From positions 1 through 18,328 of the forward strand of contig CAMNWW010000012.1 in NCBI GenBank assembly GCA_946566415.1: a DNA stretch of 18,328 nt. Direction: 5' to 3'. The notes beneath the pieces were generated by a model. That model had not been told where the DNA came from. It searched no databases and saw only the letters and a list, made by a program, of their open reading frames with translations. The stretch's first letter is position 1; each line of letters starts with the position of its first letter. The translations under genes and the position numbers were made by a program. The DNA is from an uncultured Lachnospiraceae bacterium. GTDB taxonomy: Bacteria; Bacillota; Clostridia; Lachnospirales; Lachnospiraceae. This document shows, piece after piece, positions 7,257 through 14,672 of the stretch.

Positions 7257-8735
7257 CTACTGATAGATCGGTTTGTTTTCATATTTAGGTTCCGACGTTG
7301 CCTGGATGTGCAGTTTTTTAAATAACTGTACATCCGTATTCGCCAGCATGACGGAAGTATGCGCTTGGCATCCTTTGAGGTTCGGAACCTGGCTGAGAGC
7401 GAGCTGCGCCGCCTTGTCGGTCGCGGCGCTGATCGACAGGGCGATCAGTGTCTCGTTGATATGCAGGCGGGGATTGCGGCTTCCCAGATACTCGGTCTTG
7501 ACCTTCTGGATAGGTTCGATCGCTACAGGTGATATTACATGTGTTTCGTGGTCGATGCCCGCCAGATCTTTTAAAGCGTTCAGTATCAAGGCGGCGGACG
7601 CGCCCAGGAGCTTGGATGTCTTTCCGGTTATGATCTTTCCGTTCGGAAGCTCAAGAGCGGCGGCGGGACCGTCCGTCTCCTCAGCGCGCCTGAGCGCCGC
7701 GTCCACAACTTTGCGGTCATGGACCGTGATTCCGGTCTGGTTCATAAGAAGTTCGATCTTGTACGCCTCATCTCTGGGACAGCTTCCTGTCAGGAAACGG
7801 TTCATGGTGTCATAGTAACGCCTGATGATCTCCTGAAGAGAGGCTTCACGGCATACCTCGTCGTCGCTGATGCAGCAGCCGGCCATATTTACGCCCATAT
7901 CAGTGGGAGATTTATAGGGGCTGCTTCCGTAAATACGTTCAAAAATTGCGGAAAGAACAGGGAAAATCTCCACGTCACGGTTATAATTTACAGTAGTAAC
8001 GCCGTAGGCATCCAGATGGAACGGGTCGATCATATTAATATCATTGAGATCGGCAGTAGCGGCTTCGTAGGCGAGATTGACCGGGTGTTTCAGCGGGATA
8101 TTCCAGATGGGGAATGTCTCGAACTTGGCGTATCCGGCCCGGATCCCTCTCTTGTGTTCATGATAGAGCTGGGACAGGCAGGTCGCCATCTTGCCGCTTC
8201 CTGGACCTGGGGCAGTGACGACTACCAGAGGGCGGGATGTCTCGATATATTCATTTTTTCCGTAACCTTCGTCGCTGACGATCAGAGGGACGTTGGAAGG
8301 ATAGCCCTTGATTACATAATGCAGATATACTTTAATGCCCAGCTCTTCCAGGCGTCCCCTGAATAGGTCGGCGCTGTTCTGGCCAGAATACTGGGTAATC
8401 ACGACACTTCCCACGAACAGACCGTTGGACTCAAACTCGTCTTTCAGACGCAGGACGTCCGTATCATAAGTAATCCCTAAGTCTGCGCGCATCTTGCTTG
8501 CTTCAATATCGGAGGCGCTGATGACGATAACGATCTCGGCAGCGTCAGAGAGCTCTTTGAGCAGACGAAGCTTGCTGTCAGGACAAAAGCCCGGCAGTAC
8601 GCGGGAGGCATGGTAGTCGTCAAATAATTTTCCTCCAAATTCCAGATACAATTTATTGTCGAACTGGTCGATCCGATCACGGATATGCGAAGACTGCATT
8701 TTCAGATATTTATTGTTGTCAAACCCCGTTTTCAT
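7257..8735 (-). CDS. DUF1846 / UPF0371 family protein
   Basis: A 492-residue protein that matches the conserved DUF1846 (UPF0371) family along its whole length, including the start KTGFDNNKYLKMQS and the segment APGPGSGKMATCLSQL (175-190), a P-loop-like glycine-rich stretch. Length is the family norm of about 490-500. No signal peptide or membrane segment is visible, so it is probably cytosolic. The family is widespread in Firmicutes and structures exist, but I know of no settled function; nucleotide binding is suggested only by the glycine-rich motif. The ATG at 8735 is preceded by AAGGATGG. It stands alone on the minus strand, divergent from ftsH, and converges with the kinase gene at a shared terminator. 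Confidence 0.9.
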   Translation of the reverse strand: MKTGFDNNKYLKMQSSHIRDRIDQFDNKLYLEFGGKLFDDYHASRVLPGFCPDSKLRLLKELSDAAEIVIVISASDIEASKMRADLGITYDTDVLRLKDEFESNGLFVGSVVITQYSGQNSADLFRGRLEELGIKVYLHYVIKGYPSNVPLIVSDEGYGKNEYIETSRPLVVVTAPGPGSGKMATCLSQLYHEHKRGIRAGYAKFETFPIWNIPLKHPVNLAYEAATADLNDINMIDPFHLDAYGVTTVNYNRDVEIFPVLSAIFERIYGSSPYKSPTDMGVNMAGCCISDDEVCREASLQEIIRRYYDTMNRFLTGSCPRDEAYKIELLMNQTGITVHDRKVVDAALRRAEETDGPAAALELPNGKIITGKTSKLLGASAALILNALKDLAGIDHETHVISPVAIEPIQKVKTEYLGSRNPRLHINETLIALSISAATDKAAQLALSQVPNLKGCQAHTSVMLANTDVQLFKKLHIQATSEPKYENKPIYQ

Positions 8736-8784
8736 GTAATTCCATCCTTCTCTAAACTATATTTTATGTATGTGTAAAACTGAC

Positions 8785-8796
8785 TATACTAGTATA
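8785..8796. promoter_or_regulatory. 12-bp palindrome in the DUF1846/ftsH intergenic region
   Basis: TATACTAGTATA is a perfect palindrome. Its second half forms the -10 box of the DUF1846 promoter, so a protein bound here could repress that gene. The surrounding sequence is AT-rich, so chance cannot be excluded. Confidence 0.35.
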
Positions 8797-8820
8797 CTAT
8801 ATAACATTATGATTTTACAA
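8791..8820 (-). promoter_or_regulatory. Candidate promoter of the DUF1846 gene
   Basis: On the minus strand, TTGTAA (8820-8815) and TATACT (8796-8791) have an 18-bp spacer. The leader would be about 50 nt. Confidence 0.5.
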
Positions 8821-8839
8821 TCTTTTCACAATCTTTTTA

Positions 8840-8868
8840 TTGATTTATAAATATAGGGTACTTATAAT
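8840..8868 (+). promoter_or_regulatory. Promoter of ftsH
   Basis: TTGATT (8840-8845) and a consensus TATAAT (8863-8868) are 17 bp apart. The start would be near 8875, leaving a leader of about 22 nt that holds TAGGAGG (8884-8890). This rules out any ftsH start codon upstream of 8875. Confidence 0.75.
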
Positions 8869-8896
8869 AGAGGAGATGATGTGTAGGAGGATACTT

Positions 8897-10915
8897 ATGG
8901 ATAACCAGAATAATAAAAACAACCCCAACAACAGGAATAACAGACAGGGTTTCAGCATGATGTTCTTTGTTGCCGTTATGATGTTGATCCTTGTTTTTTC
9001 TTTTTTTCAGCTCCGGGAGGACTCCAGTGATAAAAAGATCACATATGACGAGTTTTTAAAAATGGTGGATGCGGGCGATGTAAAGAAGGTAGTCGTGCAG
9101 TCTGACCGGATTGTGATTACACCGAAGAGTGAGAAGGGCGAAGAGGAATCTGGAGGCGCAGGGCTTTTCGGCGGCGGGAACGAGTATTATACAGGTATTG
9201 TAGATGACGATAGTCTGTCGCAGAGGCTATACCGTGCAGGAGTCGAGTATGAACAGGAAATTCCGGATTCTACCGCTCTCTATATTCTGAATTTTATCGG
9301 AGTTTTTGCACCGATCATCATTCTTGTGGTGTTCGCTGTCGTCATGATGCGGCGGATGTCAAAGGGCGGCGGTGTGATGGGTATCGGGAAGAGTAATGCG
9401 AAGATGTATGTGGAGAAATCTACCGGCGTAACGTTCAGGGATGTGGCGGGTCAGGACGAAGCAAAAGAATCTTTACAGGAGGTGGTGGATTTCCTGCACA
9501 ATCCGGGGAAATATACTGGGATTGGAGCTAAACTTCCCAAGGGCGCGCTGCTTGTGGGACCTCCGGGAACCGGAAAGACGCTTTTGGCAAAGGCGGTGGC
9601 GGGTGAGGCGAACGTCCCGTTCTTTTCTCTGTCAGGCTCCGCGTTTGTAGAGATGTATGTCGGCGTGGGAGCGTCCAGGGTCCGCGATCTGTTTAAACAG
9701 GCCCAGCAGATGGCGCCGTGTATCATTTTTATTGATGAGATCGACGCGATCGGCAAAAGCCGGGACACGCAGCTTGGAGGAAACGACGAGCGGGAGCAGA
9801 CGCTCAATCAGCTTCTGGCGGAGATGGATGGATTTGACACGAATAAGGGACTTCTTCTGCTTGCGGCTACCAACCGTCCTGAGATTCTGGATCCGGCGCT
9901 TTTGCGTCCAGGGCGTTTTGACAGACGTATTATCGTTGACAAGCCTGATTTAAAGGGAAGAATCGATGTGCTTAAGGTGCATTCCAAGGATGTCAGGATG
10001 GACGAGACTGTGAATCTTGAGGAGATTGCATTGGCGACTTCCGGCGCAGTAGGCTCCGACCTTGCCAATATGATCAATGAGGCTGCGATCAATGCAGTCA
10101 AAGGCGGAAGGAATGTAGTTTCACAACAAGATTTGTTTGAAGCTGTAGAGGTAGTCCTGGTAGGAAAAGAGAAGAAGGACCGCATTATGAGCCAGAAGGA
10201 ACGGCGTATCGTTTCTTATCATGAAGTGGGCCATGCGCTGGTGAGCGCGCTTCAAAAAGACGCGGAGCCGGTTCAGAAGATTACGATCGTTCCCAGAACG
10301 ATGGGCGCGCTTGGGTATGTGATGCAGACGCCTGAGGAGGAAAAGTTCCTGAACACGAAAGCGGAGCTGGAGGCAATGCTGGTAGGTATGCTGGGCGGCC
10401 GCGCGGCGGAGGAGATTATATTTGACACGATCACGACGGGAGCGTCTAATGATATTGAGAAGGCGACTAAGATTGCCCGCGCTATGGTGACGCAGTACGG
10501 TATGTCAGAGCGGTTTGGCATGATCGGACTGGAGTCGGTGCAGAGCCGGTATCTGGACGGACGCCCGGTCATGAACTGCGGCGAGGCGACAGCGGCCCAG
10601 ATTGACGAGGAAGTCATGAAGATGCTGAAAGGAGCCTACGAAGAGGCGAAGCGTCTTCTTTCTGAACATAAGGAGACGATGGATGAGATCGCAGGATTCC
10701 TGATTGAGAAGGAGACGATTACAGGGAAAGAGTTCATGAAGATCTTCCGCAAGTGCGAGGGACTTCCGGAGCCGGAGGAGTCGGAAGACGGGAACGAGAA
10801 GGATACGCATGAGAAAGAACTAGAAAAGCCAGATGGGGAAGAAACGCGCCAGGAGGGGGCGGTTCCGCCGCCTGCGGTAAAGACAGACGAACATGGATTT
10901 ATTCTTCCACAGTAG
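8897..10915 (+). CDS. ftsH: ATP-dependent zinc metalloprotease FtsH
   Basis: A 672-residue membrane-anchored AAA+ protease that extracts and degrades membrane and regulatory proteins as a hexamer. Order of parts: an Asn-rich cytoplasmic N-terminus (1-16), membrane segment 1 (about 18-38), an extracytoplasmic domain, membrane segment 2 (about 128-151), and an AAA+ module with Walker A GPPGTGKT (221-228), Walker B IIFIDEID (276-283) and the SRH region ATNRPEILDPALLRPGRFDRR. The M41 peptidase domain has the zinc motif HEVGH (442-446) and a third acidic ligand in TTGASNDIEKAT. The tail after about residue 620 is acidic and charged. The start at ATG 8897 follows TAGGAGG, and the longer frame from 8840 overlaps the promoter. 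The divergent DUF1846 gene and a terminator after the stop suggest it is transcribed alone. Confidence 0.96.
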   Translation: MDNQNNKNNPNNRNNRQGFSMMFFVAVMMLILVFSFFQLREDSSDKKITYDEFLKMVDAGDVKKVVVQSDRIVITPKSEKGEEESGGAGLFGGGNEYYTGIVDDDSLSQRLYRAGVEYEQEIPDSTALYILNFIGVFAPIIILVVFAVVMMRRMSKGGGVMGIGKSNAKMYVEKSTGVTFRDVAGQDEAKESLQEVVDFLHNPGKYTGIGAKLPKGALLVGPPGTGKTLLAKAVAGEANVPFFSLSGSAFVEMYVGVGASRVRDLFKQAQQMAPCIIFIDEIDAIGKSRDTQLGGNDEREQTLNQLLAEMDGFDTNKGLLLLAATNRPEILDPALLRPGRFDRRIIVDKPDLKGRIDVLKVHSKDVRMDETVNLEEIALATSGAVGSDLANMINEAAINAVKGGRNVVSQQDLFEAVEVVLVGKEKKDRIMSQKERRIVSYHEVGHALVSALQKDAEPVQKITIVPRTMGALGYVMQTPEEEKFLNTKAELEAMLVGMLGGRAAEEIIFDTITTGASNDIEKATKIARAMVTQYGMSERFGMIGLESVQSRYLDGRPVMNCGEATAAQIDEEVMKMLKGAYEEAKRLLSEHKETMDEIAGFLIEKETITGKEFMKIFRKCEGLPEPEESEDGNEKDTHEKELEKPDGEETRQEGAVPPPAVKTDEHGFILPQ

Positions 10916-10936
10916 CATAGGAATCCTTGGAAATAT

Positions 10937-10971
10937 CAGCATAGTCTGGAGTGATCCGGCTATGCTGTTTT
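10937..10971 (+). terminator. Intrinsic terminator after ftsH
   Basis: CAGCATAG (10937-10944) pairs perfectly with CTATGCTG (10960-10967), with further TGGA/TCC pairing inside, followed by TTTTC. It starts 21 bases after the ftsH stop codon. Confidence 0.82.
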
Positions 10972-11016
10972 CACTAATTTTTGGAGCAGATTAATTTACA
11001 AAAAGGAGGTATCTCT

Positions 11017-11121
11017 ATGAACGAACAACAACAAAAGAGTTTTCGGTTTGTAATTGCTGTGTCTGTAGCGGGTGTAATTGCAACGCTATTGGTTCCCGTG
11101 GTGTTTCATTTTATTTTTTGA
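11017..11121 (+). CDS. 34-residue single-pass membrane microprotein
   Basis: This short gene has a near-ideal ribosome binding site, AAAAAGGAGG, 6 bases before its ATG. The product has a polar, glutamine-rich head (MNEQQQKS), two arginine/lysine residues near the membrane edge, and one long hydrophobic segment from about residue 11 to the C-terminus (FVIAVSVAGVIATLLVPVVF). It therefore looks like a single-pass membrane peptide with the N-terminus probably inside. It lies between the ftsH terminator and the DUF4143 ATPase gene. I do not recognise a family. An FtsH-associated regulator, a small stress peptide or a toxin-like peptide are all possible, and nothing in the sequence decides between them. 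No clear promoter was found. Confidence 0.6.
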   Translation: MNEQQQKSFRFVIAVSVAGVIATLLVPVVFHFIF

Positions 11122-11280
11122 TATTTTTATCGCTCCATTTTTAAGATATATTCTAAAAATCAATATTTCAGCTAATCTCGAAGAATTTTGTACGCCTGCC
11201 TTTCTAATGCGGCCCATAGGAAGGGATTTCTTATACTTGCAATACTTTCCTCTTCCTAAAGAATAATTATGTGATATGGG

Positions 11281-11309
11281 TTGTATTTTTTATACATTTA
11301 CAATATAAT
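11281..11309 (+). promoter_or_regulatory. Promoter of the DUF4143 ATPase gene
   Basis: TTGTAT (11281-11286), a 17-bp spacer and a consensus TATAAT (11304-11309). The start would fall near 11316, with a leader of about 49 nt. The remainder of the gap from 11122 to 11280 shows no gene or structure I can support. Confidence 0.7.
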
Positions 11310-11352
11310 AAAAATGTGATTATAAAACACAAAAACTTCAATAAAAATGTGA
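11308..11352 (+). repeat. 12-bp direct repeat in the DUF4143 gene leader
   Basis: ATAAAAATGTGA occurs at 11308-11319 and 11341-11352, 33 bp apart. The first copy covers the end of the -10 box and the start site. The second runs into the ribosome binding site GAAGGAG. This placement fits an autoregulatory DNA or RNA site but could also be chance in AT-rich sequence. Confidence 0.45.
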
Positions 11353-11364
11353 AGGAGTGTATCT

Positions 11365-12717
11365 ATGGAACGAGTGATTTTGAATAAGCTGCTGGATTGG
11401 AAGAATTCACCTTACCGCAAACCGCTGATTTTAAAGGGTGTGCGTCAGGTGGGCAAGACTTGGGTCCTCAAAGAATTCGGCAGACGTTACTATGAAAATA
11501 CAGCCTACTTTAACTTTGATGAAAACGAGGAATATAAGCAGTTTTTCGAGAGCACCAAGGATGTAGATCGCATTCTGCAGAATCTAATGCTGGCCAGTGG
11601 ACAGAAGATTGTGCCAGAAAAGACACTCGTTCTCTTCGATGAGGTACAGGACTGCCCTAAGGTTATCAATTCTATGAAGTATTTCTGTGAGAATGCTCCG
11701 CAGTATCATATTGCCTGTGCCGGTTCTTTGTTGGGGATTGCCTTGGCAAGGCCATCCTCCTTCCCGGTGGGCAAGGTCAACTTCATGCAGATCGACCCTA
11801 TGAACTTCATGGAATTCCTGCTCGCCAACGGCGACGAAAATCTCGCCAAGTATCTGGAGAGCGTGGATACTATCGAGCCGATTCCTGATGCCTTTTTTAA
11901 TCCACTCTATGAGAAATTGAAGATGTACTATGTCACAGGCGGTATGCCGGAACCAGTGCTTATGTGGACGGAAGCACGAGATGTCTCTGCTATGCAGGAA
12001 GCCCTGTCCGGGATTATCGGCGCTTACGAGCGTGACTTTGCCAAACATCCCAACATCAGCGAGTTCCCGAAGATCTCTATGATCTGGAAGTCCATACCGT
12101 CCCAGTTGGCAAGGGAGAATAAGAAATTTATCTATAAGGTGGTTAAAGAGGGGGCCCGGGCCCGGGAATATGAGGATGCGTTGCAGTGGCTGGCGGATGC
12201 CAGGCTGGTGCACAAAATCTACCGCAGCACTGCTCCTGACTTGCCGATAGCAGCCTATGATGATCTGTCTGCATTTAAGATCTATTTGGTGGATGTAGGG
12301 CTGCTCCGCCGTCTGGCTCAACTGGCGCCCACGGCCTTCGGAGAAGGCAATCGTCTGTTCACCGAGTTCAAAGGCGCACTGACTGAGAATTTTGTGCTGC
12401 AGACCTTAATCACGCAGTTTGAAGTAGTTCCCCGGTACTGGAGCCAGAATAATCCGCCCTATGAGGTGGATTTCCTTATCCAGCGGGAGAATGATATTTT
12501 CCCCGTAGAGGTCAAGTCCGAGACCAACACCGCCGGCAAGAGCCTGAAGAAATTCAAGGAGCTGTTCCCGGACCAAGTCAAACTCCGTGTAAGGTTCTCT
12601 CTGAACAATTTGAAACTGGACGGCGATGTGCTGAACATCCCGTTATTTATGGCTGACCAGACGGATCGGCTGATTGGACTGGCGTTGGAACAACGACGAG
12701 TTGACACACATAATTAA
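11365..12717 (+). CDS. AAA ATPase with DUF4143 domain
   Basis: A 450-residue protein of the common two-domain AAA_14 + DUF4143 family. Walker A is GVRQVGKT (25-32) and Walker B LVLFDEVQD (88-96). C-terminal DUF4143 carries YEVDFLI.......FPVEVK (about 369-390), an Asp...Glu-x-Lys arrangement like the PD-(D/E)XK nuclease fold found in this family. The molecular function is not established; members are patchily distributed and often occur as single mobile-looking genes. The ribosome binding site is GAAGGAG. It has its own promoter, lies between two terminator-like hairpins, and uses GGC for glycine much more than uvrC or the other neighbours do, which suggests acquisition by transfer. It separates ftsH from uvrC. 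Confidence 0.9.
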   Translation: MERVILNKLLDWKNSPYRKPLILKGVRQVGKTWVLKEFGRRYYENTAYFNFDENEEYKQFFESTKDVDRILQNLMLASGQKIVPEKTLVLFDEVQDCPKVINSMKYFCENAPQYHIACAGSLLGIALARPSSFPVGKVNFMQIDPMNFMEFLLANGDENLAKYLESVDTIEPIPDAFFNPLYEKLKMYYVTGGMPEPVLMWTEARDVSAMQEALSGIIGAYERDFAKHPNISEFPKISMIWKSIPSQLARENKKFIYKVVKEGARAREYEDALQWLADARLVHKIYRSTAPDLPIAAYDDLSAFKIYLVDVGLLRRLAQLAPTAFGEGNRLFTEFKGALTENFVLQTLITQFEVVPRYWSQNNPPYEVDFLIQRENDIFPVEVKSETNTAGKSLKKFKELFPDQVKLRVRFSLNNLKLDGDVLNIPLFMADQTDRLIGLALEQRRVDTHN

Positions 12718-12718
12718 C

Positions 12719-12750
12719 TCCACGGAGAATCGTGGAACGCCTTCTTTTTT
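12719..12750 (+). terminator. Probable weak terminator after the DUF4143 gene
   Basis: TCCACG (12719-12724) pairs with CGTGGA (12731-12736), but the T-run (12744-12751) begins about 7 bases after the stem, so termination may be inefficient. Confidence 0.45.
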
Positions 12751-12752
12751 TC

Positions 12753-12781
12753 TTGTATGATTAAGCGATAGAAGGTATAAT
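12753..12781 (+). promoter_or_regulatory. Promoter of the uvrC operon, nearly touching the start codon
   Basis: TTGTAT (12753-12758), 17 bp, TATAAT (12776-12781). Transcription would begin at about 12788, next to the uvrC ATG at 12789. The core elements are identical to those of the DUF4143 gene promoter. Confidence 0.62.
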
Positions 12782-12788
12782 AAATAAT

Positions 12789-14657
12789 ATGGAAAATCAG
12801 ATGTTTGTTATAGAAGAAGAATTAAAAAAGCTGCCCGCAAAGCCGGGAGTCTATCTGATGCATGACGAGAAAGATGAGATCATCTATGTGGGGAAGGCGA
12901 TCAGCCTGAAGAACCGGGTACGCCAGTATTTCCAGAGCAGCCGCAATAAAGGAGCCAAGATCGAGCAGATGGTGACGCATATCACCAGGTTTGAATATAT
13001 TGTGACGGATTCAGAATTAGAAGCGTTGGTGCTGGAATGCAATTTGATCAAGGAGCATCGTCCGAAATATAATACAATGCTTATGGACGATAAGAGTTAC
13101 CCGTTCATTAAGGTGACGGTGAACGAGGCTTATCCCCGGGTCATGATGGCAAGACGGATGGTAAAAGATAAGGCGAAATATTTTGGCCCATATACCAGCA
13201 TGACAGCGGTGAAGGATACGATTGAGCTGATACGTAAGCTTTACCATGTCAGGAGCTGCCGGCGGAACCTTCCTAGGGATGCAGGGAAGGAGCGCCCGTG
13301 CCTGTATTACCATATTAAACAGTGCGACGCCCCATGCCAGGGGTACATTTCTCAGGAGGCGTACCAAAAGTCCATTGACGAGGTGCTTCGTTTTCTTGGC
13401 GGAAGTTACGAGGGTATATTAAAGGAGCTGGAAGAAAAGATGCTTGCCGCCTCCGAGGAAATGGAATTTGAGCGGGCGATAGAGTACCGTGAACTGATCA
13501 GCAGTGTCAAGCAGATTGCCCAGAAGCAGAAGATTACAAATACAGGAGGAGAGGACAGGGATATTATAGCCCTTGCAAGAGAGAGGGAAGACGCGGTAGT
13601 CCAGGTTTTCTTTATCCGAGGCGGCAGGCTGATCGGACGGGACCATTTCTACCTGAAGCTTGCCGAAGGGGATGAGGAGAGTGAGATCCTTGCCAGCTTT
13701 ATCAAACAGTTTTATGCCGGAACTCCGTATATTCCCGGAGAACTGATGCTTCCGCAGGAAATAGAGGAACAAGAGATCATAGAAGAATGGCTGGGAGGTA
13801 AAAGAGGCCACAGGGTTCATCTGCGGGTTCCCAAAAAAGGCGAGAAGGAAAAACTCGTAGAACTGGCCGCCAAAAATGCCGAGATGGTCCTGAGCAAGGA
13901 TAAGGAAAGGCTGAAACGTGAAGAAGGAAGAACGATCGGAGCGGTCAAAGAGATTGAAAAGCTGTTGAATCTTTCAGGAATTGTACGAATGGAGGCGTTT
14001 GATATCTCCAATACGAATGGTTTTGCATCCGTAGGTTCCATGATTGTGTATGAGAAAGGAAAGCCGAAACGGAACGATTACCGTAAGTTTAAGATCAAAG
14101 GTGTGAAAGGCGCGGACGACTATGCAAGTATGCAGGAAGTTCTCACCCGTCGTTTCCAGCATGGGATGCAGGAACAGAAGGAAGGGAAAGAGCTTGGAAG
14201 TTTTAATGTGTTTCCGGATCTGATCTTGATGGACGGCGGGAAAGGCCAGGTGAACGTGGCGCTTGAAGTACTGGATAAATTAAAGCTTACGATTCCGGTC
14301 TGCGGGATGGTGAAGGACGACCGCCACAGGACAAGAGGTCTTTATTATCAGAATACAGAGCTTCCTATCGACCGTAATTCCGAGGGCTTTCGGCTGATCA
14401 CCCGTATTCAGGATGAAGCGCACCGTTTTGCTATTGAATTTCATAGAAAGCTCCGCAGCCAGGGACAAGTACATTCGATTCTGGACGACATTCCTTCGAT
14501 AGGACCTGCAAGGCGAAAAGCATTAATGAAAAATTATGCAAGCCTGGAAGAATTAAAAAGCGCGGAAATCGAAGAATTAAGAAAAATTCCGTCAATGGAT
14601 GAAAAGGCTGCAAAAAGCGTATATTATTTTTTTAGAGGAGAGAAAGAAAAGAAATAG
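12789..14657 (+). CDS. uvrC: Excinuclease ABC subunit C
   Basis: A 622-residue nuclease subunit of nucleotide excision repair, which makes the incisions on both sides of a UvrAB-marked lesion. Domains: GIY-YIG nuclease at 14-95 (PGVYLMHDE...IIYVGKA); a cysteine cluster Cys157, Cys171, Cys179, Cys183, of the kind that binds Fe-S in UvrC; the UvrB-binding UVR helix pair at about 207-242; the RNase H-like 3' nuclease, including EAFDISNTNGFASVGSM and LILMDGGKGQ; and tandem helix-hairpin-helix motifs at the end (IPSIGPARRKAL). Length is normal. The start is uncertain: ATG 12789 has no ribosome binding site and coincides with the predicted transcript start, while ATG 12801 has only a weak GGAA before it but fits the usual family N-terminus. 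First gene of a plus-strand operon, 15 bases before hprK. Confidence 0.96.
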   Translation: MENQMFVIEEELKKLPAKPGVYLMHDEKDEIIYVGKAISLKNRVRQYFQSSRNKGAKIEQMVTHITRFEYIVTDSELEALVLECNLIKEHRPKYNTMLMDDKSYPFIKVTVNEAYPRVMMARRMVKDKAKYFGPYTSMTAVKDTIELIRKLYHVRSCRRNLPRDAGKERPCLYYHIKQCDAPCQGYISQEAYQKSIDEVLRFLGGSYEGILKELEEKMLAASEEMEFERAIEYRELISSVKQIAQKQKITNTGGEDRDIIALAREREDAVVQVFFIRGGRLIGRDHFYLKLAEGDEESEILASFIKQFYAGTPYIPGELMLPQEIEEQEIIEEWLGGKRGHRVHLRVPKKGEKEKLVELAAKNAEMVLSKDKERLKREEGRTIGAVKEIEKLLNLSGIVRMEAFDISNTNGFASVGSMIVYEKGKPKRNDYRKFKIKGVKGADDYASMQEVLTRRFQHGMQEQKEGKELGSFNVFPDLILMDGGKGQVNVALEVLDKLKLTIPVCGMVKDDRHRTRGLYYQNTELPIDRNSEGFRLITRIQDEAHRFAIEFHRKLRSQGQVHSILDDIPSIGPARRKALMKNYASLEELKSAEIEELRKIPSMDEKAAKSVYYFFRGEKEKK

Positions 14658-14672
14658 AAGGAGAGGATTATT

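Noticed and set aside
7719..8366. 215-codon plus-strand frame inside the DUF1846 gene
   Set aside because: Antisense to a gene that matches its family over its whole length; no domain visible in the antisense product.
8840..8896. Upstream extension of the ftsH frame
   Set aside because: It overlaps the -35 and -10 boxes of a near-consensus promoter, so it would not be transcribed as coding leader; ATG 8897 has TAGGAGG.
11078..11266. 62-codon plus-strand frame after ftsH
   Set aside because: It begins with TTG, has no ribosome binding site, overlaps the better-supported 34-residue gene in another frame, and its product has no recognisable pattern.
12150..12170. GC-rich palindromic run (GGGCCCGGGCCCGGG) in the DUF4143 gene
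   Set aside because: It is in frame and encodes an ordinary Gly-Ala-Arg-Ala-Arg-Glu stretch; no flanking structure suggests a site.
11584..12321. 245-codon minus-strand frame inside the DUF4143 gene
   Set aside because: Antisense shadow of a clear coding region; no start signal or protein motif.
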